Source of the DNA: Kingdonia uniflora
Taxonomy: Eukaryota > Streptophyta > Magnoliopsida > Ranunculales > Circaeasteraceae
Assembly (NCBI GenBank): GCA_014058105.1
Contig: JACGCM010000304.1
Coordinates: 310,001-374,000 of the forward strand
Length of the DNA: 64,000 bases
Direction: 5' to 3'
The notes beneath the pieces are model-generated. The model had not been told where the DNA came from. It saw nothing but the letters and a program-made list of their open reading frames with translations, and did not search any database. This document shows, piece by piece, positions 21,492 to 33,898 of this stretch (within the stretch, counting starts at the first letter, position 1; each line of letters starts with the position of its first letter). The position numbers were made by a program, and so were the translations under genes.

Positions 21492-24400
21492 GAGGGACGT
21501 AGATATCTTGATGCGTTCGGGGGAATTGCTACAGTGTGCTGTGGACATTGTCATCCTGATGTGGTAGAGGCTATTGTTAACCAGACTAAGCGCTTACAAC
21601 ACTCGACTATCCTTTATCTGAATCATGCAATTAGTGATTTTGCCGAGGCGTTGGCTTCTAAGCTACCTGGGGACCTCAAGGTAATCTTTGATTTGTATGG
21701 GTATGTAGGTTAATAGAATAAAACGGTTCAACACAAGATTAAGTACATATTGGTTGATGATTGTCTCTTCATTATCATCTTTTTTCACTAGCAATCTGCC
21801 CATGCGGACTAAAGGTTAAGGGTTTAGATCGATGGGTTTTAAATTAAATCCGTTTGATAGAGTTTCAAAAGGTGGGTTTATTGCTGGTTTTGTATGAGGG
21901 TGAATGGGTGATCATTGTATTGTATCGCGTTCTTGTGACAACTTCTTATATTAATGATATGTGTAGTTGTGAATATGCGGGAGTATCTAACAAATGTGAA
22001 TTGGGATGGATTTGTTTGTAGGTTGTCTTCTTCACAAATTCAGGGACGGAAGCAAATGAGCTGGCGATGATGATTGCTCGTCTTTATACTGGGTGTCAGG
22101 ATATTATATCACTTAGGAATGCGTATCATGGTAACGCAGCGGGGACAATGGGAGCCACTGCCCAATCTAACTGGAAGTTCAATATTGTACAGGTATAACT
22201 TAAAACATATTGTTAGTTGTTTGGAGCATTTTTATGTCTTGTTGGTTTCAAAATAGCGTTCAGGTTCAGCCCCCTTACCATTATTGCTCCAACCATAGAT
22301 ATATCATATATGTGAAGACTAATATGAACAATGTGGACAAGATCAGAGATTAATTTTTTCTTACAGCACTTTTTTCAAACACGTTTAGAGAATGAGTTAA
22401 GACTTTATTTTTTGTGAGGATAACATCTTCAACATAGAGATCATCCTAGCCAAAGATCCGAAGTTTCTGAATCTTCAAACACACAAAATGGATGGCGAAT
22501 TAACTTTGAAATTTTGTTATCCGGTTTTGGGGATGTTTAAAGATTTAGAAACATTTGGTTTTTTGGTGAGGTGATCTCTATGCTAAAGATATTATCCTCA
22601 ACAAAATTAAGTCTTTACTCATCCTCTAAAGGGTTTTTCAAAAAAGTAAAGTAGGATTTTTTTGTCAAATTTTTTGTCCCCCTATCCCTACCGTACTTGT
22701 TATTCACCTTGAGATATAATGGTAAGTCTCTAGGTATAGCATTTACAACAGTACTAGTCGAATTTCAACTATTTTAGTTTCCACTGATTGTAAACACAAT
22801 TTTATCAACAGCAAGTTTTACTTGCATACTTCAAAGCTTAATGAATTAAAAACTGGTGTATTCTGAACATACATATTTTAGTTCATCCTAGTCTTATTAT
22901 GTTTACTTTCTCCATCAGAGTGGTGTTCACCATGCCTTAAACCCAGATCCTTACAGAGGTTGCTTCGGTTCCGATGGATTAAAATATGCAGAAGATGTCC
23001 AGGGCCTTATCGACTATGGAACTAGTGGTCGTGTTGCTGGCTTCATAACAGAAGCCATACAGGTATCGTATTTACCATATCTTCTACTGTTTTATATGAG
23101 AACCTTCATTGCTCAAGTTTACTTGAAATGCATGCTTTTGACAGGGTGTAGGAGGAATTGTAGAATTGGCACCGGGCTACCTGCCTGCTGCATATAACAG
23201 TGTAAAGAAAGCTGGAGGCCTATGTATCGCTGATGAAGTTCAATCAGGTTTTGCACGCACGGGGAGTCATTTTTGGGGATTTGAGGCCCATGGTGTTGTA
23301 CCCGACATAGTTACCATGGCAAAGGTGAGACATTCTCAAGTCTCAACCCATTTCGGGGGTTATTTTAGTAATATTCTTACTTTCTTAGGGTGGTCCAGCT
23401 GAAGTATATAATCTTTAGCAATCTTCTTAAAACCTTTTTTGTGGCTTTTGGGGAAAATAGTCAAATCTTTAGCAATATATAGACAGAATAAAGAATCACA
23501 GAGCACAAGATGGGTTTAACCCAGTTCACCCTAATAGCTACACCCATGGACTAAAGGAAACTAGTTAATTTCACTATTACGTTTGAAGACATACTCTCTT
23601 ATCTCTTCCTTGACGCTAGATCTGAAGACTCCATTTCTCACGAATTTAAATACTTCTCAACCCATGTAGTTAATATAAAGAATTCATATATTTTGGTATG
23701 CACAAAGACACTTGTAATTTGTAAAGTGCACTGTAACCTTAGGAACCAAAACATTTCCCAACCACTTTACTTATTGCCTACTCTGAGGTGTTCTTTGCAT
23801 TATCATGGTGCTTGGAACAGTTGTGTTTTACACCTTCTCAAATAGTTGTTTTTCAGTTGTTGACCTGTTCTCTTGTGTAATGACTTTCAGGGCATTGGGA
23901 ACGGTATTCCTGTTGGTGCTGTAGTAACAACTCCTGAGATTGCACAGGTCTTAACCCGGGCCAGTTATTTTAATACCTTTGGTGGGAATCCTGTATGCAC
24001 TGCTGCAGGACATGCAGTTCTAAAGGTGATTGAGAAAGAACAACTCCAACAGAACGCATTTGCTGTGGGATCTTATCTTAAAGAACGCCTTATGTCCCTC
24101 AAGGAAAAGTATGAAAGTAAGTCCCCCACCCCTCACATAGATATATGCTTTATTTTACAAGCATCTATGTAAAAGTCACGTATTGCTTAACAAAATATAA
24201 CAGTATAAGTTCAATACTTCTCCTTCTCTCTTTTAGTTCTTTTCTTGGCGATTCATCTACTTAAAAAGTTCAAATGTGTCTGTCTATGCAGTTATTGGGG
24301 ATGTGAGGGGCCGAGGTTTGATACTTGGACTTGAACTTGTCACTGATCGCCAATTGAAAACTCCAGCTAAAGTCGAAACCCTGCAAATTATGGATCAGAT

Positions 24401-25144
24401 GAAAGGTGCATCTCTCTCGCTCTCTTTCCCTTTTGTATAGTTTATATGGATCTTTAGGCATATTATGGCTTCATTCCTGCTCATAGTCTAACTAATTTCT
24501 TTATTAATTTTCTAGAAATGGGTGTACTAGTTGGGAAAGGTGGCTTTCATGGAAACGTGTTCAGAGTCACACCTCCCCTATGCTTTACCAAAGAAGATGC
24601 AGGTAGTTTCTTCTTACTGACATCCTCTATGCTCTGTCATGTCTTTTATTCTAATAAAGCATAAACTGGTCAAAAGTTTAAAGGAATATCTGTTTATTAA
24701 GACGTTTATTTCGAGTCTCAATTCCTGTTTTTAGTAGTTCAGAATTATTGATAACTTTTTCGGGTTAAGATTAAAGATATACCGCATGTACCAGAATGAA
24801 TTAAAGAATATGGAATTTATGATTGCTGGATTTCCAGTGCCGCAGTTATTTAGACCCCACTTGATACACATTTGGCTATCATCAACACTGAATTTCTCTC
24901 ACGGGCCACTATCTCAATTGGGTGTTCTCTGCCAATGTGCGTTGAGAACATCTGAGGGAGTTCTGCCAGGAAAAAAAAAAAAAAAGAGATCTGCCAGGAA
25001 ATTTTGTTGTCCTGAACCTCGTTTTTGTAATCCGTTTAGTCTACTTGTTGTCCTCTGCATTCTCTAACATGGACCCTTCTGTATTATGTTTTGTTTGCAG
25101 ACTATTTTGCAGATGTGATGGACCATGCAATGTCGAAGATCTGA
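20743..25144 (+). CDS. AGT2: Alanine:glyoxylate aminotransferase 2 homologue, mitochondrial
   Basis: Nine exons: 20743-20976, 21450-21680, 22022-22192, 22919-23062, 23145-23324, 23891-24116, 24292-24405, 24516-24602, 25101-25144. They sum to 1431 bp, giving 476 aa, the usual length of plant AGT2-type enzymes, with no internal stop. It is a class-III PLP aminotransferase that transfers the amino group of alanine to glyoxylate or related acceptors. The N terminus ([20 protein letters not shown]) is rich in Arg and poor in acidic residues, as in a mitochondrial presequence. PLP-site marks are NSGTEANE in exon 3, ADEVQSG with Asp290 binding the ring nitrogen, and Lys320 in MAKGIGNG as Schiff-base lysine, which sits exactly at the exon 5/6 junction. 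The start is the first ATG after the TATA box and leader. Confidence 0.96.
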
Positions 25145-25274
25145 AAGCCCTTCTTTATAAATAAGACATATTAGCACCTCTATGACATCATTAGGGGAGT
25201 ATCGCAAATGCATGTTTATGTTCTATGTAATCGCCAGTGGCTATTTCGTAATGAATGTGTATAAATTTTAATCC

Positions 25275-25280
25275 AATAAA
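25275..25280 (+). terminator. Poly(A) signal of AGT2
   Basis: AATAAA 131 bp after the stop codon, in an AT-rich 3' UTR; the cleavage site is probably within the next 30 bp. Confidence 0.55.
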
Positions 25281-25289
25281 GGGTGTAAT

Positions 25290-27255
25290 CTCGCAAGGAG
25301 ATGATGAGACATCACCTCGCTGTCTCTCTCTCTCTCAATCTATGTCTGTCTCTGTACCTCTCTCGGATGTTTCATTGATGTTCCAACATTTTGTTTCTGA
25401 TGTAATGGTTCTAAATATTTCTGATAGAGACTAGATTTCGTGAATGTAAGTAAGTCGTAAGGGTCTTTACATTTCCGTACTCTAGCTTTTTGACAGATGA
25501 ATTTCTCATGATCTGATTATTTAGACACAAAATATAAGCCATGAGGTAAAAAAAAAAATGTGGTAATTGGGGATATTGAAATTTTATTTGACACCAATGT
25601 CCAAATGTCTACTACCACAACATCTAAAGGCTTTTCGATTTTGTATAGAAATGGTCAGTTCAACTGAAACCGGCATTGTCCATAATATATTTGTCATTTG
25701 AACTAGTTGCCCAGCAATCAATATGGGAAATGTTGAACTGTACCGATTAGGCCAATTTCCAAAGATGTCCGTATTTGTTTCATCATCAAGAACATGTTAA
25801 CTCGTAAATCTTTCCTACTTGATAAAAACTAATTCAAAAGCTGAAGTTGTAATGACCTGTTTTCTAGTAGGTCGAAAACACGTCTTACACCAGTGTTAAG
25901 AATAGATATTATGCAAGTACGAGAGTAAATGACATAGTATCTAGCGTGGAAAACTTTTCAATAGATTAAAAACCACGACCTCTAGTGAGGATTTTGAAAA
26001 AAAAAAAGTGTTGTATTACAATTGACTAGTTATTACAAAGAGAAAGTAGAGTGATTACAGAAAATGCAAGTGTAATCTTCTCTAAGTATGTCATGCGTAA
26101 GAACTAGCCATCGATCCCCTTAGCGTCCCTTTCCAGTTAGCTACTTATAGGTCTTATAATACAACCGCTGGGTACATTTAATGATGAACGTTATGGTCGT
26201 CTGAACTTGATGAGCTTTGATGAGATTTTCTGTAACGTCCTGATATTTGATAAACGTTATGATCGTCTGAACTTGATGAGCTTTGATGAGATTTTATATA
26301 ACGTCTTGATATTTGATATTTGCTGATATGTAACGGTCTTCTTAATTGCACTTCAGACCGTTTGGAGAAGATACAATCTCTAGTGGAGTTCGCATGTATG
26401 CGAGCTATTTGATGAATAGAGGAGTATCTTCTGCAGTGTGAGTTTAGAAAATGCTTCAAAGTCTCCGAACTGTTCTTAGGTCTTGGATTGTTGTTGATCC
26501 GAGCTATATTAGTTCGGATACCGTACTGAGTACGGGGTTTAGAAATAAGTCTATTACAAAAGCAACACGAATCATCACATTGTGTAAGCTTAGCCATGTC
26601 CCAAATTATGAACTCTGTCGCAATGTCGGTTGAATGGTGAGGCTCCAGAGTCTTAGACCTTATTAGAGCATATGCAGCAGCTAGGTGCACCTTGACATGG
26701 CAAGGAGAGAGAGTGAATTCACCCTCTTTTCCTTCTTTTCCACCCACAACAGCTAAGTGGATTAGCCTATGTGGTAACCCACAACCCACCTGGAGGGCGG
26801 TCATGGATTTTTACTTCATTGATGCCCTCACTTGTTAACTGCAAGTTACCAAAAGCAATTATATTACGACACTTATCAATATTTTAGTTGTTTACTTGTT
26901 TTCATGCTCTCACTTCAGAAGTAAAGGGCATATATAAGCCCCAAATTAATTAATTCAAAACAGCTACGTGACATATTTAGACGTTGGATTTGTGACACGT
27001 GGGCATATCTCGGCCAATCCTTTGTGCCGCGCAGTTTTAGAAGGGACGGCATAAAATTCACATTGTTTTAGTCTTGAATTGTAGTGGGGTGGATTGTGTT
27101 TTGGCAAACCATAAAACTGCCCTTTCGTTTGGCTCTCTTTACCAACGCCAAATCAGTTAACTGTTCAAAGAAACAGTAGTATCATTTGGCAACTTCAATC
27201 AAAACCAGCTTCATTTACCTGAATGAATCCTAATTGATCATCTGCATAAGAAATA
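25290..27255. other. Intergenic between AGT2 and the ARM gene
   Basis: No supported gene. A minus-strand open frame of 208 codons (26804-26178) runs through a tandem repeat and transposon-like sequence and is judged accidental. A short ATG-TGA open frame (27223-27237) lies just upstream of the next gene's start and would be in its 5' leader. Confidence 0.6.
26187..26318. repeat. Tandem repeat, 2 x 66 bp
   Basis: A unit beginning AACGTTATGGTCGTCTGAAC is repeated at 26187 and 26253 with few differences, containing CTTGATGAGCTTTGATGAGA in both copies. Confidence 0.85.
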
Positions 27256-27261
27256 CGCATC

Positions 27262-30006
27262 ATGCGCACATTAGCAAGACAAATCAGTACTGTAAGTTCT
27301 TCTTCTTTGCTAAAACCCTAATTTTTTATTTTCTTAATTGATAAGAAATGTAGTTTTAAAACTGAAATTTTATGTGATTTGATTGCAGTATTTGTGCCCA
27401 AAATATCCCAGTGTTAGCATTCGCTCTCGCAGAATCTCAACACTCAATGGAGCAGGTACTCTTATGATATCAATTAAACCCGGTTTCTCGCAATATATAA
27501 CTAGTATATGAACCATTATAACAATGTACCACTGCGAAAACAAGGTTAATATCGGTTTCATATTGTGGAATGTTTAGCATTTAAGCTGATTAGTGCCCTC
27601 GGGTCGAAATCCTTTTACGCGAAAAGGGATATATAAGAATTTTTTTTAGGAATATGACAGTGATTTATCTCGATAAGGGGTTGAAATGCTACATTTCGTT
27701 CTGCTTGCAGTATATCCATGTTGAGGTCAGAGGGTCGATGAGGGGTTCATTGGTGCGGTTGTTTGGATTGAAATCTTGAAGGAATAAACGAGATAATCCC
27801 TGTCGACCTTTTTTTAACGTGTATATAATATGTATTACTCTCACGCTTTGTCACTTCCAAAGTTGAACACTAGAATTCTAGAAAGATTTGAGAGAGGAGT
27901 GTTCCGGGAGTAATTTTGGTAACTACAATTAGAACACATGTTGTAGGCTTGTAGCTATGTCATCTTTTTGGTACTGGTTAAATCTTTGTAAATCTAAACA
28001 CGTAAGCCACTATTTTTCTTAGAAGGTTGGTCTTGCCTCATGCAGCTGGTTGTCATTCAATTCAGTTTTAGACTCTGTTCTACGACGGTAGTTTGTGTAT
28101 AGTCGGTACATCTGCTTTTGGATGTAATTGTCTTAGAGAAATTAATAATGTCAACTAAAGATGAATGGGTGTCTCTTTATATGTGTTATTAGATTTGTTT
28201 GTAAAGAATAAGCCGATATTAATTGGTGGCCTTATTAGTGTACAGCAATTGATGACAATTTATATGCAATTTGATTCTGCCAGATGAACTCACAATGGAG
28301 GAGGAGGTTGAAAGGAAAATAGGATGGGGGTTGAAACTATTTTTCGCAGGGACTGCAACATATTGTGCTTATCAAATCGTCCCTTACATGGGTATGCATT
28401 TTGCTTTCGTAAAGTGATCAAAAAAATTGATGATCATAAATAGCTTCTTTAGTGTCAAGTTTCCAAGACAATAATTTTTGAACGTTTTCTACCATTGATG
28501 TTTCAGGAGACAATTTGATTGAACAATCGGTGAAACTCTTGAGGGTCAAAGATCCCTTATTTAAAAGAATGGGAGCGTCAAGAATAATTCATTTTGCAAC
28601 TGATGGTAATCTCACAGAATGTGCTATGTTGATATGATGTAATCACCTCAAAACATTTTTTTGTCACATGTGGCTGATTATGCACGACAGTGTATGATCA
28701 CCCGAGAAGTACATCTTCGGTTCTACATTTTTTGCTCTTGAGTGTTACCTTTCCCGTGTTTATTCCTTTTTCCAAACCACAACTTTGTTAAGGAGCTTTA
28801 TCTTCTTTCTTATTTTGATAAATAAGTAGTGCACCCAATTAAATGATAAATGAGTCAAGTCTGTTGATCCTCGAATTCAATTGGATTTCTGTGGTAATTT
28901 ATTTTTGATATAGATGAAAAGAGGATGAAAGTAGTAGAGCTGGGCGGCGCTCATGGTCTTGTGAACATGTTGAAGGCTGCCAAAGATGATCGCACACGTA
29001 AGGAAGCCCTAAGGGCACTTGTCGCCCTCTCACATACGGGTCAGAGTTTGATTTTCTTGCAATGTCACTTTTTTTTCCTGCACAACATTGAAGATGTGAT
29101 GTATGACAAACGGATATTTAAGTTTTTTGTTATTGTGACTAAACTCTTAGTTTTGCAGGTGATGTCTGTAATGGTGTTACATTTTGCTACCAAGCTTCCT
29201 AGTGTATAGGATTCGTAACCCCAACTATTCTAAGATCGATCTCAGTCATCTATGTAAAGTGTTAACTCACATAACTCTAGAATAGCATATCTATATATGG
29301 TCATTGCTGAAATTAGCTCTTCAATAATCCTATACGTCTGAATCCGAAACGCAACGCTGATAATATAGGCAAATTTCAACTCCAATTAGAAATAGCATGT
29401 GTTACTGTATACTAGAGGCTCTAAAAAAAACTAAAACGGACTAAAACAAACATCGATAGGGTATTTAGAGGGGATTTGAAGACCTTTTGGTTTAGATAAC
29501 ATTGAAGTCGCCGTGAATATCTCTTGCGTCCTCAGAACTTAAATAAATAAGATTTTTCACAAGACCCAAGAATTATGGCCTATATGTTCAGTAATGATGA
29601 TTAACTTGTCCATGGTGAGGAATTTCGTGGTTGTGCTATAGAGTACAAACAATTTATCCCTTTAGGAAACAGTATAGTAACTATAGTTAACGGAGTCTAT
29701 AAATTTTTGTTTGAGGATCTCTCAGGTCGAGTGTAAATATTACTAATTAACTATAAGATTTGTTTTAGTAGTTAATCTATTACTAAGCGAGGAACATGTT
29801 TAATGTAGTGGCTCCATATTTCTTTGGTATTGTTAAGAAAAATGCTTCTACAAATTACAGATATAGCTGTTGGCGCCCTGCACCAAGCTGGAGTGAGCTC
29901 AGTTATTAGTTCTACTCCAGACTCCTCTGAAGATGCCGAAGTAATGGGCTATAAATCCAGCCTACTGAAGAGGTTTCAAGATCTAAAATTCGACACAACG
30001 TCATGA
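27262..30006 (+). CDS. Small ARM-repeat protein with N-terminal targeting sequence and one membrane segment
   Basis: Six exons: 27262-27291, 27389-27455, 28284-28391, 28507-28605, 28914-29039, 29861-30006. They sum to 576 bp, giving 191 aa, with every phase matching. The N terminus (MRTLARQIST..., then an SIRSRRIST stretch) is basic and hydroxylated like an organelle presequence. A hydrophobic stretch WGLKLFFAGTATYCAYQIV around residues 48-66 could span a membrane. Residues ~75-190 (KLLRVKDPLFKRMGASRII, VVELGGAHGLVNMLKAA, RKEALRALVALSHT, VGALHQAGVSSVI) resemble armadillo-type helical repeats. It resembles plant proteins annotated only as ARM repeat superfamily; I do not know a function. The last intron is 821 bp and contains no recognised transposon. 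Confidence 0.8.
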
Positions 30007-30920
30007 GGGATATGTTCATAAGGGATATGTAAAGTAATTTGGCAGTGTAGTGCTTTATGTACCTGACAAATCTCGAATACGTTTGTTAAACATACATTAT
30101 TGATCAAACAAATAACATACATTATTGATCAAGTAAATACTCTGAATGTTTCAAGTCTTGTATTTGGTTGTGTTCAGGGCAGTCCAAGCTTTCAGCCATG
30201 CAATGTGTTTTTAAAGTTATTATTAACAGAAATATCGAATTTATCACCGATAATATCAGAAAATTGATTAGGCAAATATGATGTTTTAGCCAACAATAAC
30301 CTGAACCTCTTTTAAATTTGAATGACAAAATATCACCAACAAATTGTAAGATATTATGAGAATCTTCCTCTTCGTGTACAGTATTTATTGTTGATAAGTT
30401 GAATATCATGTGCTAACTCGAGTTCACGACATATTTCATACCTCGACCTTCAAATATTTGTCCATCGAACAATATTTTGCGATATTTTATGATATTTTTG
30501 GTATCTCATTACTTCTAAATAAAATCCTAAAACCCTATTTCTAACTGTTCACCATTTTTAAAAATAAAATATAATTGGGCGCCCGATTTGAATTTTTTGT
30601 GAAAAAAAACAATTGAGCACCCGGATTAAAAAACAAACAGATGCCCAACACTTGGGCGCCCAATCGTAACATAAGAAAGCGAGGTTGAGCCTTGAAAAAC
30701 AAGACTCAACCTTGCTTTTGAGTTGAAAAACCAAGTCAGTGAGGTGTTGTTAGAGCTCGAAAATTCTTCTGGCACCTTGGAGAGCAAGTCAGTTTAGGAG
30801 CTGCTCTAAAACTCTATAAAGCCTATAACTATAAATATTTTTCTTTCGCGCCTCTATTGAAAGAACGGAAAAAAAAAAAAAAAAAAAAAAACCCCTCCTT
30901 CAAACCTAGTAGCAAACTAG
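30007..30920. other. Intergenic; no gene seen
   Basis: AT-rich, with an A run of about 23 at 30869-30891 just before the fibrillarin pseudogene. The short tandem ACATACATTATTGATCAA occurs at about 30091 and 30115. Confidence 0.6.
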
Positions 30921-32014
30921 CAATGAGGCCACCAAGAGGTAAATACCACATAGACATGAAGTAAATACCACATAGAGGAAGGGGTCGTGGCGGTGGCTTT
31001 CGAGGTGGACGAGACGGTGGGCGAGGGCACGGTGGTGGGAGAGGAGGCAGTCACGGGGGTGGAATGCGTGGTGGTACTAAAGTAGTGGTACTACCATATA
31101 GACATGAAGGTGTTTTTATAGCAAAGGGTAAAGAAAATGTGCTTGTTACAAAGAATATGGTCCCTGGAGAAGCTGTTTATGGAGAGAAGAGGATTTCAAT
31201 TCGGTTATAATGTGATTACTGTCATTCGGCAACTTATCTCAGACTTGGTTGATGGACATCTGTTCAAATTATCATGATTTATGGGCTGATATATTGCGGT
31301 GTATAATATGTGATATGTTTGATATATTTGATCTATCTGTCGCATATTGTAATGTCTTAGATAGGTTCCGCGAATTCTTTGTAGAGAAATAAAATTTGAG
31401 CACAATGATTTGAGCATTTGTCTATAATTTGAGTACAAGGCATACAATTAGTGGACTATGTTATACGATCTACCAAGCTCAATAGTTTTTTTCCCCTGGC
31501 ATATTTGTGCACCTTATACATGTATCAATTACCTGTTTTTTTTTATGTGTGTGCATTTGTTCTTTTCTTTCAAGCTGAAGATACGACGAAGGTTGAATAC
31601 AGGGTCTGGAACCCCTTCCGTTCAAAGCTGGCGGCTGCCATTCTTGGTAGTCTTGACTATATTCATATTGTATGTGCTTATTCTCCTTATACTTTTGGCC
31701 TGAATGTGTAGCAAATCATAGTATATAAAAAAAAAGCTATCAACCGAATTATTCTATTAGTCATATACCTGCTAAGAGTCTTGGTTTTACTTATTCAATA
31801 TTCCGGGAGCGCGGATTATGTATTAGGAGCTGCTTCTGGGGCAACTGTCTCTCACGGATCTGACCTTGTTGGACCAGTAAAGTAGTTTATGCAGTTAATA
31901 TCACTTGGTATTATTTTTTAAATTTTCCGGGAAGGTATCTGACATCATTGTGTTAATAATAGAGTATGCTGTGGAGTTCTCACATTAGAATTATGCTAAT
32001 ATTGTTCCTGATCC

Positions 32015-32492
32015 GCATATGATGATTTACTCGGATTCCCCTTCGTGAAAGTATGGGTGATGTAAGCTACAGTTTCTGATGCAAGTAATTTCAAATCGTA
32101 TTTTTATCTTCATGTTTGGTTCGTATGCTAACTGTAGATGCCCTTCTCAAAAAAAATGCCAACTTGCAGCCAGCGTTTCTATATAATTGGAACTATCAGC
32201 CAAAGTGATTTGAAATCTGGTCAGCCTGAGCTTTGGATAGCCAACTAAGATCAATATGTGTTTTTGCTTCTTGGGTTGAGTATGGGTTTCAGATCAGTTT
32301 CTCAAATTATCAAGTTGGCTGGAGGTAGATTGCGTGCATTGCGAACGTGAAAAGGGAGTTGCATGTTTACTGTGCTTGAAGCAGAGATTTTTCTATAAAT
32401 CGCTTTCTACCTGCAGTATTTCCTTTCTTTCTGCAACTTGTATCTTTGATATTTACTAAGCATATGATGAAGTTACTCGGATTCCCCTTCAG
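32015..32492. repeat. Short dispersed duplication inside the fibrillarin pseudogene
   Basis: GCATATGATGATTTACTCGG followed by ATTCCCCTTC at about 32015-32044 recurs with small changes at about 32460-32491, shortly before the solo LTR. The right copy is probably a local duplication. Confidence 0.7.
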
Positions 32493-32515
32493 GACTGTCT
32501 GGATGATATAGTTTT

Positions 32516-32966
32516 TGTTGAGAATTGAGGTAGCTACTCTCTCTTCCCTACGAAGAACAAAACACGGAAATCGCCAACACAATAAGTAAATCAAACAAAG
32601 ACAATGGAGGAAGGAAGTGGAAAATCCTTGCGGATGAAAAACCACTCCCCACGAACAATTCACTATGATATCAAACAGGTTACAATGATCTCTCAAGCTT
32701 CTCAAGCTTTAATGAAGTCTCTCAAACCCTAGCGGACCAAAAATACAAGTAGTACGGATCTCGAGACAAAACTATAACATCTAAGGTAAACCTACGCTGC
32801 GATAGTTGGTCTTCGAACGACATCCAAGCTCGTTCGAACGAGATTAACTTTTGGGCCAAAATTCCATGGAGTACATGAGTTCGTTCGAACGACTATTAAG
32901 CTCGTTCGAACGACTTCTACAATTTCCCAACTTCGACAATCTCTTCAATTCGAGTTCATACCCAAC
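32516..32966 (-). mobile_element. Solo LTR in the fibrillarin pseudogene
   Basis: 451 bp from TGTTGAGAATTG to CATACCCAACA, flanked by GTTTT (32511-32515) and GTTTC (32967-32971). It aligns with the left part of the insertion at 2838-3298 (GGAAGTGGAAAATCCT, AAAAACCACTCCC, GGTTACA...TGATCTCTCAAGC). Minus orientation is inferred because the PPT-LTR junction of that relative reads on the minus strand. Four TTCGAA motifs lie at 32814-32922. Confidence 0.8.
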
Positions 32967-33898
32967 AGTTTCGAGCTTCTGATGCTTTTGAAGTCGTAAA
33001 GCAATTTTATTTTAGTCTTATCAGTTTTAATGAAAACAATGTTATTGACTTGTTGCTCTAATTTATTTGTTGAAATGCTTTGCCAACTTATCTTATTTCC
33101 GCAGGCTAGGATATTGGCACTGAATGCGTCTTACTTCCTGAAATATGAAGGTTATTTTGTAATCTCAATAAAGGTTGATTGTTTCAAACTCTAGTTAGGT
33201 TTAGCGTTTAGTTACGTTTTATCCTCGAATGAACTACAAAGATAAATTTTAATCATAGTTTATGTTGATTTTTGTAGGCCAACTGCACTGATTCTACAGT
33301 CCAGCAGAGGCAGTGTTTGCTCAAGAATTAAAGAAATTGCAGCTAGATCAGTTCAGGCCATCGGAGCAAGTGACACTCGAGCCATATGAAAGAGATCGTG
33401 CTTGTGTTGTTGGTGGCTACAGAATGTCCAAGAAACAAAAAGGCGCAGCTGTTGCCTAATTTGCTTCGAATAAAACTTACTGACTGTCATAATTGCTCAG
33501 TCTTTTATTCAGTTTCCAGTCCCTTGTATTGACACTTGGTGGATTACGCTTGTTTTCGGTGCTGACAATTTAATTTTTAATTGGCTTAGTAAAACAAGAT
33601 GAAATGTTCTAAAAGTAATGTTTTGCCATTTTTAGTTGAGTTTTATCATTTCTTCTATTCTGCCTTTGCTATATGCTATCCCATTTTTATGGTGTTAAAT
33701 CAGTTATTTATGGATCATGCATTATGGAGTAAAATTAATGTGGATTGTATTTCGTTTTCACAAGCTACAAAGACACTACTGTTCTTTTACTTCGATTCAA
33801 CCAATTTAACAATCTAAAAATATCCTATATTATATTAAAGAACAATAAAATAGTCTTTTGTTCTAACATTCGAATTTCAACTGGAATTATTTTTAGAT

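Larger units (their letters stand above)
30923..33459 (+). pseudogene. FIB: Fibrillarin pseudogene (intron-containing)
   Basis: Fibrillarin is the nucleolar 2'-O-methyltransferase of box C/D snoRNPs. Blocks in order: 30923-31209 (MRPPRG start, Gly/Arg-rich GAR segment, [19 protein letters not shown]), 31575-31670 ([16 protein letters not shown]), about 31800-31878 (PGAR, then GAASGATVSHGSDLVGP in a shifted frame), 31962-31990 (YAVEFSH then stop), 33105-33173 (ARILALNASYFLK...FVISIK) and 33278-33459 (ANCTDST, then frameshift, ending at TAA 33457-33459). Defects seen: an insertion after codon 6 with stops, a 1-base loss in the third block, a stop and loss of most of the methyltransferase core in the fourth, and a 1-base loss in the last. 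A solo LTR splits the gene. Introns are kept, so it arose by DNA duplication, not retroposition. Confidence 0.9.

Noticed and set aside
26660..26700. GAGCATATGCAGCAGC as a MITE end like that at 9857
   Set aside because: No matching inverted partner could be located downstream.
26178..26804. Minus-strand open frame of 208 codons
   Set aside because: It runs through a 66-bp tandem repeat and transposon-like sequence, gives a low-complexity repeated tail, has no recognisable domain and no splice or promoter context.
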